DNA of 28,024 nt from an uncultured Eubacteriales bacterium (GCA_900549865.1 URPU01000021.1:1-28024), one strand, 5' to 3'. Shown: positions 7,076 to 15,200, numbered from the stretch's first letter. The notes: generated by a model not told the origin, from the letters alone. Made by a program: numbers and translations.

Positions 7076-8368
7076 ATGAAGGTCATAGGGAAAATATTAA
7101 AAATACTCGGGATATTGCTGCTGGCGCTGGTGCTGCTGATCGCGGCGGCAGACGCGGCGTGGATATATGTTCCGCAGATAAAGGCGGCGAAGAGGATAGA
7201 CGATGTGGACGCGTATGCAGCCCCCGTCGAGGCCCTGACCGTGCGCGAGGGGGCCGGGATCATCGCGCTGGGTGAGGCCACGCACGGCAACGCCGAGTTC
7301 CAGCGTCTGCGGCGCGATGTGCTGGAGCGGCTGACGGAGGAATACGGCGTGCGCTCCTTCGCGCTGGAGGCCGACTTCGGCGAGGCCGCGGGGGTGGACG
7401 AATACATCAAGGGTGGCGCGGGCACGGCGGCGGAGGCGCTGAACGGCCTTTCCTTCACCATCTACCACACGCGCGAGATGGAACAGCTCATAGAGTGGAT
7501 GCGCGCATACAACGACGGCGCGGCGGAGGGCGAAAAGCTGAGCTTCTACGGCTTCGACATGCAGAACCCTGACGCAGATCTGCGCCTGCTGAGCGGGTTC
7601 TGCGCGGAAAACGGCGTGCTGGATGAGCTTTCGGCGGCGGAAAAGCTGGACGCCCTTGCCGAGGACGATGGGGCGTTCTCCGCGCTGTGCGAGAGCGCGG
7701 ATTTTGACATAGTCAGCGCCGTGCATGATGAGCTTACAGACAACGCCGCAGGCTATGACGGCGCGGAGGGATATGAATACGCGCTGCATGCCGCGGAATG
7801 TGCGCTGCAGGCGGCGGAGCTTGCACGGGCGCACGCGGGCGACGACTACATCAAATACAACAACATCCGCGACGGCTTCATGGCGGAGAACGTCGCATGG
7901 ATATCCGCGCGGGAGAGCGCGCAGGGCCGCGGCGCGATAATGATATCCGGCCACGACGGGCACGTCGCGGCGAAAGCGCCGTACTATACGCCGATGGGCG
8001 CGCACCTGAAAGAGCGCTTCGGCGACGGATATTTCGTCATAGGAACGGACTTCTTCAAAACGCGCTGCAACATCAACAGCAGCGACGGGATCGGCCGCGG
8101 GAACCACAGCTTCTGCTCCGCCGACCCGCTGGCGGCGCAGGCGAAGCGCCTTGGCGGAAGCTATTATCTGGACTTTGCCGGAGTGAGCGAGGGCGGCGAG
8201 ACGTACACGCTGCTGCACTCGGCGATGACGATGGGAAGCCTCGGCGAGGGATATACCTTTTTGATGAAGCTTCTGCCGCAGTCGTACAGGACGGCGGATA
8301 TCCCGGCGGAGCTGTATGACGCGATGATATTCGTATACAGCGCGTCGCCGATAACGCTGACAGAGTAA
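7076..8368 (+). CDS. Erythromycin-esterase family protein, membrane anchored
   Basis: A 430-residue protein. The N-terminal hydrophobic segment (residues 5-27) acts as a signal or membrane anchor, and an esterase-family domain follows. The family core ALGEATHGNAEF supplies E67 and H70, and FALEADFGEA and ISGHDGHVA match further conserved motifs of the EreA/EreB group. An in-frame TTG at 7064 exists, but GGGAG (7066-7070) fits the ATG at 7076. EreA/EreB hydrolyse macrolide lactones, but most chromosomal relatives have unknown substrates. An exported location argues against a simple copy of cytosolic Ere resistance enzymes, so macrolide resistance should not be assumed. It is flanked by terminators and appears monocistronic. 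Confidence 0.85.
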   Translation: MKVIGKILKILGILLLALVLLIAAADAAWIYVPQIKAAKRIDDVDAYAAPVEALTVREGAGIIALGEATHGNAEFQRLRRDVLERLTEEYGVRSFALEADFGEAAGVDEYIKGGAGTAAEALNGLSFTIYHTREMEQLIEWMRAYNDGAAEGEKLSFYGFDMQNPDADLRLLSGFCAENGVLDELSAAEKLDALAEDDGAFSALCESADFDIVSAVHDELTDNAAGYDGAEGYEYALHAAECALQAAELARAHAGDDYIKYNNIRDGFMAENVAWISARESAQGRGAIMISGHDGHVAAKAPYYTPMGAHLKERFGDGYFVIGTDFFKTRCNINSSDGIGRGNHSFCSADPLAAQAKRLGGSYYLDFAGVSEGGETYTLLHSAMTMGSLGEGYTFLMKLLPQSYRTADIPAELYDAMIFVYSASPITLTE

Positions 8369-8381
8369 TTGAAGCAAGAAT

Positions 8382-8422
8382 AAAAGCTTCGGGAGTGTTG
8401 AAAATACACTCCCGAAGCTTTT
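8382..8422. terminator. Bidirectional terminator between convergent genes
   Basis: A perfect 17-bp stem has arms AAAAGCTTCGGGAGTGT (8382-8398) and ACACTCCCGAAGCTTTT (8406-8422), with a 7-nt loop. A T-run ends the stem on both strands. It serves the esterase-family gene (plus) and the surface-protein gene (minus, stop at 8477). Confidence 0.93.
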
Positions 8423-8476
8423 TGTATACCGCCGGTTTACGGCGGGTCATTTCAGCTTGCCCTCAAGGGGCGTGTT

Positions 8477-9649
8477 TTACTGCTCGTCGTAATACCTCCT
8501 GCGCCGGGCCTGTGCACGGCGGCGCGCGGCGCGCTTCTGCCGCGCGGAGGACAGCAGCATCAGCACGACCACCAGCGCAGCGACGCCGATGCCGACATAG
8601 AGTATCCACCGGCCGCTTGAGGCGGGCTTTTCATACTCGACCTCACGCGTAGCCGTATAATCGCACACGCCGCACTCGCCGGATTCCTCGCCGGGCTGCT
8701 TTTTCGTGGCGGCGCGCGTCTCGGTCCAGTTCATCACGTGCGCGGCCTCGTCAGACCTCTCGCCGCATTCGCACTCGTGCCAGTGCTTGTCCGCGTCATG
8801 CTTCCACGCGCGGGAAAAGCTGTGCTCATGCGCATCGCCGGAGGCGTCCGCGCCGGATGCCGCAGGGCTGGGGGAGGGAGACGGCGTCGGACTGGGCGTG
8901 GGCGACGGGCTGGGGGAGGGCTTGTCGTACTTCACCTTAAGCGAGGCGGCATTGGTGTCCTTCTTCCCGCCGGAGCCGGAGAAGGTGCAGTATATCTTGC
9001 TGCCGTCGAGCGCGGAGGGGATATTGTGAATGACTATCTTCCCCATGGACTCGGAATAGGTCAGCCCCGGATAGGCCGCGGCGAGCTGCTCCATAGTATA
9101 GCTCTTCCCGCTGGCGTCCACAAGCGTCCATGAGCTTGCGTCGGCGGAGGACGCCGTCGCCACGAAGGAGCACCAGCCGCCCTCGTCCACGGTCTCGCCG
9201 CCGGGGTGCTTTATGATGGTGGGCGCCCACACGTCGGGGGCGTAGGTGCGCGAAAGGATGACGTAGTTCCCGCCGTCGTATATCGTGTACTCGACCGCGG
9301 AGTTGTTGAGATACGCCTCCATCCCCTCGGCAAAGTAATAGCCGGGGGCCGCGTCGAGGCGGATGTTCACCGTGGCGTAATCCGTCGTGAACGCCCCGTC
9401 GATGAACTGCCCCGCGCTGTCATACCAGCTTATGCCGGTGAAATAACAGCCGCTCGTGCTCGTCGCACCGCCGATCTCCAGCGCGTTCTGCGACGCGACA
9501 GGCGTAGCCGTGGTCGTGGCCAGCACCTTCGTAATGGGACTGTAGCCAAGCTCCTGCGCCTGCGCCGATGCGGGCAGCGCCGCGGCAAGGCAGACATAAA
9601 TGCACAATGCCGCAAGGAAAACCGATATGGGCCGTTTCATTTTCGCCAT
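8477..9649 (-). CDS. Cell-surface protein with Ig-like region and His/Cys/Trp repeat
   Basis: A 390-residue exported protein with no recognised enzymatic domain. The signal peptide spans roughly 1-31 (cleavage near ASAQA). Beta-rich Ig-like sequence follows (ending IPSALDGSKIYCTFSGSGG), then a PSPSPTPS linker of about 25 residues. Next comes a module with HEHSFSRAWKHDADKHWHEC, CECGER and GECGVCDYTA, a Cys/His/Trp pattern seen in many clostridial surface proteins. A membrane helix (about 349-366) and a basic tail (ARQKRAARRRAQARRRR) anchor the C-terminus. AGGAGG precedes the ATG by 7 nt. Transcribed divergently from mnmG. Adhesion or wall interaction is plausible but not shown. Confidence 0.8.
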   Translation of the reverse strand: MAKMKRPISVFLAALCIYVCLAAALPASAQAQELGYSPITKVLATTTATPVASQNALEIGGATSTSGCYFTGISWYDSAGQFIDGAFTTDYATVNIRLDAAPGYYFAEGMEAYLNNSAVEYTIYDGGNYVILSRTYAPDVWAPTIIKHPGGETVDEGGWCSFVATASSADASSWTLVDASGKSYTMEQLAAAYPGLTYSESMGKIVIHNIPSALDGSKIYCTFSGSGGKKDTNAASLKVKYDKPSPSPSPTPSPTPSPSPSPAASGADASGDAHEHSFSRAWKHDADKHWHECECGERSDEAAHVMNWTETRAATKKQPGEESGECGVCDYTATREVEYEKPASSGRWILYVGIGVAALVVVLMLLSSARQKRAARRRAQARRRRYYDEQ

Positions 9650-9741
9650 GACGATACCTCCTGCCGATAGCTCTATACCTTATAGACTCCGCCGCCGGGA
9701 TAATGTTCCGCCGTGAACGCGATGCGATGAATACTGTATAA

Positions 9742-9771
9742 ATTATATTGTATATGGGCGGCATACGTCAA
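9742..9771 (-). promoter_or_regulatory. Promoter of the surface-protein gene
   Basis: On the minus strand TTGACG (9771-9766) and TATAAT (9747-9742) are 18 bp apart. The predicted transcript begins near 9735, giving a leader of about 85 nt before ATG 9649. Confidence 0.8.
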
Positions 9772-9780
9772 TACCGATTC

Positions 9781-9809
9781 TTGACGCGCGGCGCGGCAGG
9801 GAATATAAT
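9781..9809 (+). promoter_or_regulatory. Promoter of the mnmG-mnmA-GH13 operon
   Basis: TTGACG (9781-9786) and TATAAT (9804-9809) are separated by exactly 17 bp. The -35 box is only 9 bp from the -35 box of the divergent surface-protein promoter. The start site near 9816 excludes the in-frame upstream ATG at 9748 as a translation start. Confidence 0.85.
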
Positions 9810-9840
9810 ATTTCATTATTATAGTATGGGAGTAATTCCG

Positions 9841-11718
9841 TTGATAAAATACGATGCGGGAAAATGCGACGTCGCGGTGATAGGCGCGGGGCACGCGGGG
9901 ATAGAGGCGGCGCTGGCCGCGGCGCGGCTGGGGCTGGACACGGTGTGCTTCACGGTGAATCTTGACTCCGTGGGCAACATGCCGTGCAACCCGGCGATAG
10001 GCGGCACGGGGAAGGGCCATCTCGTGCGTGAGCTGGACGCCCTCGGCGGAGAAATGGCAAAGGCGGCGGACAGGGCCTGCATACAGTACCGTATGCTGAA
10101 TCTGGGCAAGGGGCCAGCCGTGCATTCCCTGCGCGCGCAGGCTGACAGGCGGCGTTATCAGGAGATAATGAAGCACACGCTGGAGCTTCAGGAGAACCTG
10201 CGTCTGAAGCAGGCGGAGGTCGTGGATATAGGTGTGGAGGACGGGCGCGTCGTCTCCGTGACGACGCACACAGGCGCGGTGTACGCCTGCCGCGCCGTGG
10301 TGATAGCGACGGGCACGTATCTGAGCGGGCGGACCATCGTGGGGGAGGTGCTGCGGACCTCCGGCCCGGACGGACTGTCCGCGGCGACGGCCCTCGGCCC
10401 GCGGCTGAAGGAGCTGGGGCTGACGCTGCGCCGCTTCAAGACGGGCACGCCGCCGCGCGTGAACGCGCGCACGGTGGACTTTTCAAAGATGGAGATACAG
10501 CCCGGCGACGAAAAGCCCCAGCCGTTTTCGTTCTCAACGGAAAGCGCGCCGGTGAACTCTGCGGTATGTTATCTCACATACACGAACGCGCGCACGCATG
10601 AGGTGATACGCGCAAATCTCGACCGCAGCCCCATATACTCCGGCGTCATAGAGGGCGTGGGGCCGCGCTACTGCCCGAGCATAGAGACAAAGGTGATGAC
10701 CTTTGCCGATAAGCCGCGCCACCAGCTCTTCGTGGAGCCGATGGGCCTGAACACGGAGGAGCTTTACATACAGGGCTTTTCCTCGTCGCTGCCGGAGGAG
10801 GTGCAGATAGAGATGCTGCACACCATTCCGGGACTGGAGCACGCGGAGATGACGCGCTGCGCCTACGCGATAGAATATGACTGCGTTGACCCGACGGAGC
10901 TTTACGCGACGCTGGAATGCAAGAAGATATCTGGGCTGTACGGCGCGGGGCAGTTCAACGGCTCGTCAGGCTATGAGGAGGCCGCGGCGCAGGGCTTCGT
11001 CGCAGGCGTGAATGCGGCGCTGAAGCTGAAGGGCGAGCCGCCGCTCATCCTCCGCCGCAGCGACGGGTACATAGGCACGCTTATCGACGACCTTGTGACC
11101 AAGGGCACGAACGAGCCGTACCGCATGATGACCTCGCGCAGCGAGTACAGGCTGCTGCACCGGCAGGACAACGCGGATCAGCGCCTTGCGCCGGTAGGGC
11201 GGCGCATAGGACTGGTGAGCGAGGCGCGGTATCAGGCAGTGCAGGAGAAATATGCCGCCGTGGAGACGGAGCTCAAGCGTCTTGAAAAAACGCACACGCC
11301 GCCGTCGGAGGCGCTGAACGCGATGCTTACGGCACGCGGCACGGCGGGCGTGAGCACGGGAGTGTCGCTGGCGGATCTTATCCGGCGGCCGCAGGTGAGC
11401 TATGCCGACACCGCGCCCTTCGACCCGCAGCGCGCGCCTCTGCCGCCCGCCGTGACGGAGCAGGCGGAGATACGCCTGAAATACGACGGGTACATAAAGC
11501 GGCAGCTCCGCGAGGTGGAGGAGTTCACGCGCATGGAGGAGCGCCGCCTGCCGGAGGGCATAGATTACGACGATGTGCCGGGCCTGCGCATAGAGGCGCG
11601 CGAGAAGCTGAAAAAAATACGGCCCGTGAGCTTCGGTCAGGCGGGGCGCATATCGGGCGTGTCGCCGGCGGACATATCGGTGCTGATGATATACGTGGAG
11701 AGCGGGGAAAGAAAATGA
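9841..11718 (+). CDS. mnmG: tRNA uridine-5-carboxymethylaminomethyl modification enzyme MnmG (GidA)
   Basis: FAD enzyme that, with MnmE, installs the (carboxymethyl)aminomethyl group at C5 of wobble uridine 34 in certain tRNAs. The dinucleotide fold is VIGAGHAGIEAA (G15, G17, G20 when starting at TTG 9841). Family blocks follow: NPAIGGTGKGHLVRELDALGG, ATGTYLSGR and FKTGTPPRVN. The GidA_assoc region ends RPVSFGQAGRISGVSPADIS. Upstream ATGs at 9748 and 9826 are in frame, but 9748 precedes the promoter and 9826 has no ribosome site. TTG 9841 has GGGAG at 9828-9832 and gives 625 residues, close to the 629 of E. coli. Overlaps mnmA by 4 bp. No mnmE is in the window. Confidence 0.95.
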   Translation: MIKYDAGKCDVAVIGAGHAGIEAALAAARLGLDTVCFTVNLDSVGNMPCNPAIGGTGKGHLVRELDALGGEMAKAADRACIQYRMLNLGKGPAVHSLRAQADRRRYQEIMKHTLELQENLRLKQAEVVDIGVEDGRVVSVTTHTGAVYACRAVVIATGTYLSGRTIVGEVLRTSGPDGLSAATALGPRLKELGLTLRRFKTGTPPRVNARTVDFSKMEIQPGDEKPQPFSFSTESAPVNSAVCYLTYTNARTHEVIRANLDRSPIYSGVIEGVGPRYCPSIETKVMTFADKPRHQLFVEPMGLNTEELYIQGFSSSLPEEVQIEMLHTIPGLEHAEMTRCAYAIEYDCVDPTELYATLECKKISGLYGAGQFNGSSGYEEAAAQGFVAGVNAALKLKGEPPLILRRSDGYIGTLIDDLVTKGTNEPYRMMTSRSEYRLLHRQDNADQRLAPVGRRIGLVSEARYQAVQEKYAAVETELKRLEKTHTPPSEALNAMLTARGTAGVSTGVSLADLIRRPQVSYADTAPFDPQRAPLPPAVTEQAEIRLKYDGYIKRQLREVEEFTRMEERRLPEGIDYDDVPGLRIEAREKLKKIRPVSFGQAGRISGVSPADISVLMIYVESGERK

Positions 11719-12710
11719 GCAGGATAGTACTCGGCTTTTCCGGCGGGGTGGACTCCGCCGTGTCGGCCATGCTTCTGAAAAACGCCGGGCATGAGGTGAT
11801 CGGGCTTTATATGGACAACACCGACGAAAACGCTCTGCGCGACGCGGTGGAGACGGCCGAGTTTGCCGGGATAGAGCTGGAGGTCGCAGATGTGCGCGCG
11901 GCGCTGGAGGAAAACGTGTGCCGCCCGTTCACGGACTGCTATCTGCGCGGCGAGACGCCGAACCCCTGCGTGATATGCAACCCCTCCGTGAAGTTCAAGA
12001 CGCTGCTGTCCGCGGCGGACAGGCGCGGGGCGGAGCTCGTCGCCACGGGGCACTATGCACGCGCGGAAAACGGCGCGATATACAAGGGCCGCCCGTCGAA
12101 CGACCAGACCTATATGCTCTGCCGCCTCACGCGCGAGCAGGCAGCGCGCGCCGTGTTCCCGCTGGGGGAGCTTGAAAAGACGCAGACGCGCGCCATGGCG
12201 GAGGAGTTCGGGCTTCCCGTCGCGCACAAGGGCGACAGCATGGAGATATGCTTCATCCCGGACAAGGATTACATAGGGTGGCTCGGCCGCAGGGCGGAAC
12301 TGCCCGGCGCGGGCGACTTCGTGCTCCACGGCGAGGTCGTGGGCCGGCACGAGGGGATATACCGCTACACCGTCGGCCAGCGCCGCCCCGGCATGATAGA
12401 CGGGCGCAAGGTGTACGTTTCGCGCATAGACGCGCGCATGAACACGGTGGAGCTTGCGCTGTGGGAGGAGCTTTTCAAAACGGAGGTCACGGCGCGCGAT
12501 TTCAACTGGCTTATCGACGCGCCGGACAAGCCAATACGCGCGAGCGTGCGCGTGCGGCATACGAAATGGGAAAACCCGCCGTGCACGGTCTATAACGACG
12601 GCGGCACGGTGCGCATCGTCTGCGACGAGCCGGTGCGTGCCCCGGCGGCCGGGCAGTCCGCCGTGCTGTATGACGGCGACAGGCTGCTCGGCGGCGGATT
12701 TATAGTGTAA
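11715..12710 (+). CDS. mnmA: tRNA-specific 2-thiouridylase MnmA
   Basis: ATP-dependent enzyme that thiolates C2 of wobble U34 in tRNA Lys, Glu and Gln. The PP-loop is FSGGVDSA (residues 8-15). The catalytic cysteines are C88 in NPCVICNPSVKF and C179 in GDSMEICFI. A central tRNA-binding domain and a C-terminal beta-barrel (RVRHTKWENPPCTVY onward) follow. At 331 residues it is slightly shorter than the usual 350-370. Its ATG overlaps the mnmG stop (ATGA), so the two wobble-uridine enzymes are translationally coupled. Sulfur presumably arrives from a cysteine desulfurase such as the NifS encoded at 3262-4449. Confidence 0.95.
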   Translation: MSRIVLGFSGGVDSAVSAMLLKNAGHEVIGLYMDNTDENALRDAVETAEFAGIELEVADVRAALEENVCRPFTDCYLRGETPNPCVICNPSVKFKTLLSAADRRGAELVATGHYARAENGAIYKGRPSNDQTYMLCRLTREQAARAVFPLGELEKTQTRAMAEEFGLPVAHKGDSMEICFIPDKDYIGWLGRRAELPGAGDFVLHGEVVGRHEGIYRYTVGQRRPGMIDGRKVYVSRIDARMNTVELALWEELFKTEVTARDFNWLIDAPDKPIRASVRVRHTKWENPPCTVYNDGGTVRIVCDEPVRAPAAGQSAVLYDGDRLLGGGFIV

Positions 12711-12722
12711 GGAGGAGTAATC

Positions 12723-14006
12723 ATGGCAGCAAACACCGATATCAGGCTTCAAAATCAGGTCATATACTCCGTATATGTCCGCAACCACACTCCCGAGGGG
12801 ACGTTTCGCGCGGTGATACCCGATCTTGACAGGATAAAGGCGCTGGGCACGGACATCATATGGTTCATGCCGATACACCCCATCGGCGTGCAGGGGAAGA
12901 AGGGGAGCCTCGGCTGCCCCTACGCGAACAGGGATTACCGCACGGTGAACCCGGCCTACGGCACGATGGAGGACTTCAAAGCGCTGGTGGATGAGATACA
13001 CGCGCGCGGCATGAAGTGCATGATAGACGTCGTATATAACCACACCTCGCCCGACTCCACGCTGTATGCGCAGCACCCGGAGTTCTTCTTCCACGGGAAG
13101 GACGGCCGCCCCGGCAACAAGATAGGCGACTGGGCGGATGTGATAGACCTTGACTATGAAAACCGCGCGCTGTGGGACTACCAGATAGGCTCGCTTAAAA
13201 TGTGGGCGGAGATAGTGGACGGCTTCCGCTGCGACGTGGCGTCCTTCGTGCCGCTGGAGTTCTGGGAGGCGGCGCGCCGCGCCGTTGAGGAGGTGCGGCC
13301 GGGCTGCGTGTGGCTGGGCGAAACGGTGCATCAGAGCTACGGCTGTCACGCGCGCCGCGTGGGGATATATTCCATGCTGGACTACGACGCCTATTCCGCG
13401 TTCGACATTGAGTATGACTACGACACGCGGGAGGTATTCGACAAGTATCTGCGCGGGGAGATCGCGCTGAGTCACTATCTGGACTTCCTGAACTATCAGG
13501 AGGGGGCGTATCCCGCGAACTACAACAAGCTGCGCTGTCTTGAAAACCACGACCAGCCGCGCATATGCGCTTTCGTGAAGGACGAGCGGGCGCTTGAAAG
13601 CTACACGGCCTTCCTGTATTTCATGAAGGGCACGACGCTTATCTACGCCGGGCAGGAGTTTGAAAACGACCACACGCCCAGCCTTTTCGAGCGCGAGCCG
13701 ATAGACCGCGCGGGGCACGATATAAGCGGCCTCATGCGGCGGCTGTACGAGATAAAAAGCCGCGAGTTCGGCGGCGCGGACTGGTATGAGGCGCAGGCTG
13801 ACGACGCGCACGACATTGCCGTGTGCCAGCGCGGCGGGAACGGACGGCGCTTTGTGGGCGTGTTCAGCCTCAAGGCGGAGAGCGGCGATGCCGCCGTGCC
13901 CGTGCCGGACGGAACGTATGAAAACCTCATCGACGGAAGAGAAGTGAAGGTGGAGGGCGGAAAGCTCGCCATTGACGGCCGCCCCGTGATATTCCGGGCG
14001 GAGTAA
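12723..14006 (+). CDS. Alpha-amylase family glycoside hydrolase (GH13), cytoplasmic
   Basis: A 427-residue GH13 enzyme lacking a signal peptide, so it is cytoplasmic. Classic conserved regions are visible: DVVYNHTS (region I), DGFRCDVAS with the nucleophile Asp near residue 168, WLGETVH with the acid/base Glu near 200, and ENHDQPR with the third Asp near 276. A short C-terminal beta domain follows. The protein is compact relative to most amylases (about 450-600). AAGGAGG lies just before the ATG, and the gene starts 12 bp after mnmA, so it probably shares the mnmG promoter. It should act on alpha-glucans or malto-oligosaccharides; exact specificity is unclear. Downstream stands the hairpin at 14029-14062. 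Confidence 0.9.
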   Translation: MAANTDIRLQNQVIYSVYVRNHTPEGTFRAVIPDLDRIKALGTDIIWFMPIHPIGVQGKKGSLGCPYANRDYRTVNPAYGTMEDFKALVDEIHARGMKCMIDVVYNHTSPDSTLYAQHPEFFFHGKDGRPGNKIGDWADVIDLDYENRALWDYQIGSLKMWAEIVDGFRCDVASFVPLEFWEAARRAVEEVRPGCVWLGETVHQSYGCHARRVGIYSMLDYDAYSAFDIEYDYDTREVFDKYLRGEIALSHYLDFLNYQEGAYPANYNKLRCLENHDQPRICAFVKDERALESYTAFLYFMKGTTLIYAGQEFENDHTPSLFEREPIDRAGHDISGLMRRLYEIKSREFGGADWYEAQADDAHDIAVCQRGGNGRRFVGVFSLKAESGDAAVPVPDGTYENLIDGREVKVEGGKLAIDGRPVIFRAE

Positions 14007-14028
14007 AAAAGAATGTGAAATATGAATT

Positions 14029-14062
14029 GAGCCGGAGAGCCGCAACGCGGCCCTCCAGCTTG
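14029..14062. repeat. Left copy (A) of a 34-bp hairpin-containing direct repeat
   Basis: GAGCCGGAGAGCCGC, AAC, GCGGCCCTCCAGCTTG: a near-perfect stem-loop located 22 bp past the GH13 stop codon. It matches copy B (14264-14297) at 33 of 34 positions (A14057 versus G). The pair flanks the MITE-like element, as a long target duplication would. The original single hairpin was probably a shared terminator for the convergent GH13 and LuxR-type genes. Confidence 0.85.
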
Positions 14063-14262
14063 AGACTGTCGAAAAAGTGGCTTTACCACTTTTTCGAGAA
14101 AGCTTCGCTGCGTTCTGCGCCTCTGTTGTCCGCTGATAGCGGACAATTCGACGCTCACTCCGCGCAAAGTGTTTTCTGCCACGCACATGTCGCGGCAGAA
14201 AACAAATTATACTGCTTTCGCGTCTGCGGACGCGAAACTCTGCGAGGCTTTTTTGACATACT
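14063..14262. mobile_element. MITE-like element, about 200 bp, inserted into a terminator hairpin
   Basis: Imperfect terminal inverted repeats AGACTGTCGAAAAAG (14063-14077) and, read inward on the minus strand, AGTATGTCAAAAAAG (14262-14248), match at 12 of 15 positions. The interior has no convincing gene but four hairpins: 14070-14096 (11-bp stem), 14126-14146 (9-bp stem), 14171-14203 (10-bp stem) and 14216-14237 (9-bp stem). The right quarter is repeated at window positions 1-47. It is bounded directly by repeat A and, one base away, by repeat B. Its end motif resembles that of the IS1182-type element at 27174-27188, which suggests mobilisation in trans, but the similarity is short. Confidence 0.7.
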
Positions 14263-14263
14263 G

Positions 14264-14297
14264 GAGCCGGAGAGCCGCAACGCGGCCCTCCGGCTTG
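14264..14297. repeat. Right copy (B) of the 34-bp hairpin-containing direct repeat
   Basis: GAGCCGGAGAGCCGC (14264-14278) and the following GCGGCCCTCCGGC form a 13-bp stem with one mismatch around AAC. It is 39 bp downstream of the LuxR-type gene stop (minus strand) and probably still helps to end that transcript. No U-tract follows because the element begins at its foot. Confidence 0.85.
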
Positions 14298-14335
14298 GTG
14301 TATATAGGGGAGAGGAGGCGGTAAGCGCGGGCGCG

Positions 14336-15121
14336 TCAGGCATCCGTGCTGCGGGCCTTTATGATCTGGATAAGATGTTCAAACGAATTCACGCCGAGCT
14401 TGCGGTAAATATTTGCAAGGTGCTTGTTGAGCGTGTTTTCGGTGATGCAAAGGTGTTCCGCCATATGACTGCGCAGTATTCCGGAGTCGATACAGGAGAG
14501 GATCTCCTTCTCGCGCGCGGTGAGACGAGCGTCGATGGTGATAATGTTTGCGGAGCTTGGATTCAGACCCTCAGTGGGCAGACCGGACGGGAAATGATTG
14601 TGGAACTTGTGGGAAAGGCGTTCGTGTATGACGCGCAGGATCTGCATATCCCGGTCGGAAAAGTTCGGCTCCCCCTCGTTGCGGTAGAGGAAAAGCCCCG
14701 CGTATTTAATGCCGCTGCGGCTGACGATCATCCCGGCGCCATGGTATAATCCGATGGGCATCATCCAGTCGGCCATGAATTCGGAGTTGAGGCGGATAGA
14801 ATCAGGCACGATATCCGACTCACGGAAAACGGAGGTCTTGGGACTGCGGGTATACCAGTTGATATAATCCGTCATGATGAACTTTTCCACATACAATCGC
14901 AGATATTGCTGCGGAATATCCGGGCTTTCATACTGAAAGCTGGTCTGCTGGCCGTTTTCATAGCGGATAAGATAGGTCAGAGAGTGCGAATAATCAATGA
15001 GCGCGCGGCACTTTTCAAGTGTGCGCAGCAATATCTGTGTGATGGGCGTATCATATATGTCGAGATTAAAATCCTCCAGTATGGCCCACTCTTCCTTTGT
15101 GATCAGACTAAGATCATTCAT
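14336..15121 (-). CDS. LuxR-family regulator, putative activator of the agmatine operon
   Basis: A 261-residue cytoplasmic regulator. The C-terminal HTH (about 199-261) reads RLTAREKEILSCIDSGILRS then TENTLNKHLANIYRKLGV, with the standard LTxREKEIL and HxxNIYRKLGV elements of LuxR/NarL proteins. The N-terminal 190 residues lack membrane helices and look like a ligand-binding GAF/PAS-like domain with many aromatic residues (WYTRSPK, WMMPIGLYHGAGMI), but no exact family is recognised. There is no response-regulator receiver domain. It is divergent from the carbamoyltransferase-agmatine deiminase operon. Enterococcal and lactococcal AguR, the agmatine-responsive activator, is also LuxR-like but membrane bound, so this may be a soluble functional counterpart. 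Confidence 0.85.
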   Translation of the reverse strand: MNDLSLITKEEWAILEDFNLDIYDTPITQILLRTLEKCRALIDYSHSLTYLIRYENGQQTSFQYESPDIPQQYLRLYVEKFIMTDYINWYTRSPKTSVFRESDIVPDSIRLNSEFMADWMMPIGLYHGAGMIVSRSGIKYAGLFLYRNEGEPNFSDRDMQILRVIHERLSHKFHNHFPSGLPTEGLNPSSANIITIDARLTAREKEILSCIDSGILRSHMAEHLCITENTLNKHLANIYRKLGVNSFEHLIQIIKARSTDA

Positions 15122-15151
15122 GCGGCACCTCTTACATTCTGCGATGGGTAC

Positions 15152-15180
15152 ATTATAACACAGAATATCCGAATAAAAAA
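15152..15180 (-). promoter_or_regulatory. Promoter of the LuxR-type regulator gene
   Basis: On the minus strand TATAAT (15157-15152) is perfect. At 17-bp spacing the -35 position reads only TTTTTT (15180-15175), so activity may need an activator. The heptamer cluster at 15201-15241 lies just upstream on this strand and could act on both divergent promoters. Confidence 0.6.
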
Positions 15181-15200
15181 GGGACGCTTTTTTGCGGGCA

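Noticed and set aside
7076..8368. Macrolide resistance gene
   Set aside because: The family match is real, but the protein has an N-terminal membrane segment and is chromosomal in context; most such relatives have no shown macrolide activity, so no resistance claim is made.
11637..14186. Very long open frame (849 codons) on the minus strand
   Set aside because: It lies antisense to mnmA and the GH13 gene, both with clear family motifs. Its translation is Arg/His/Val-rich without domains, as expected for antisense frames in GC-rich DNA.
14029..14297. Two-unit CRISPR-like array from the 34-bp repeats
   Set aside because: Only two repeats separated by about 200 bp with inverted ends between them; spacing and content fit a mobile element, and no cas genes are present.
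14015..14749. Plus-strand frame running through the MITE-like element into the LuxR-type gene
   Set aside because: It crosses a repeat element and then is antisense to a gene with a clear HTH; no ribosome site was seen.
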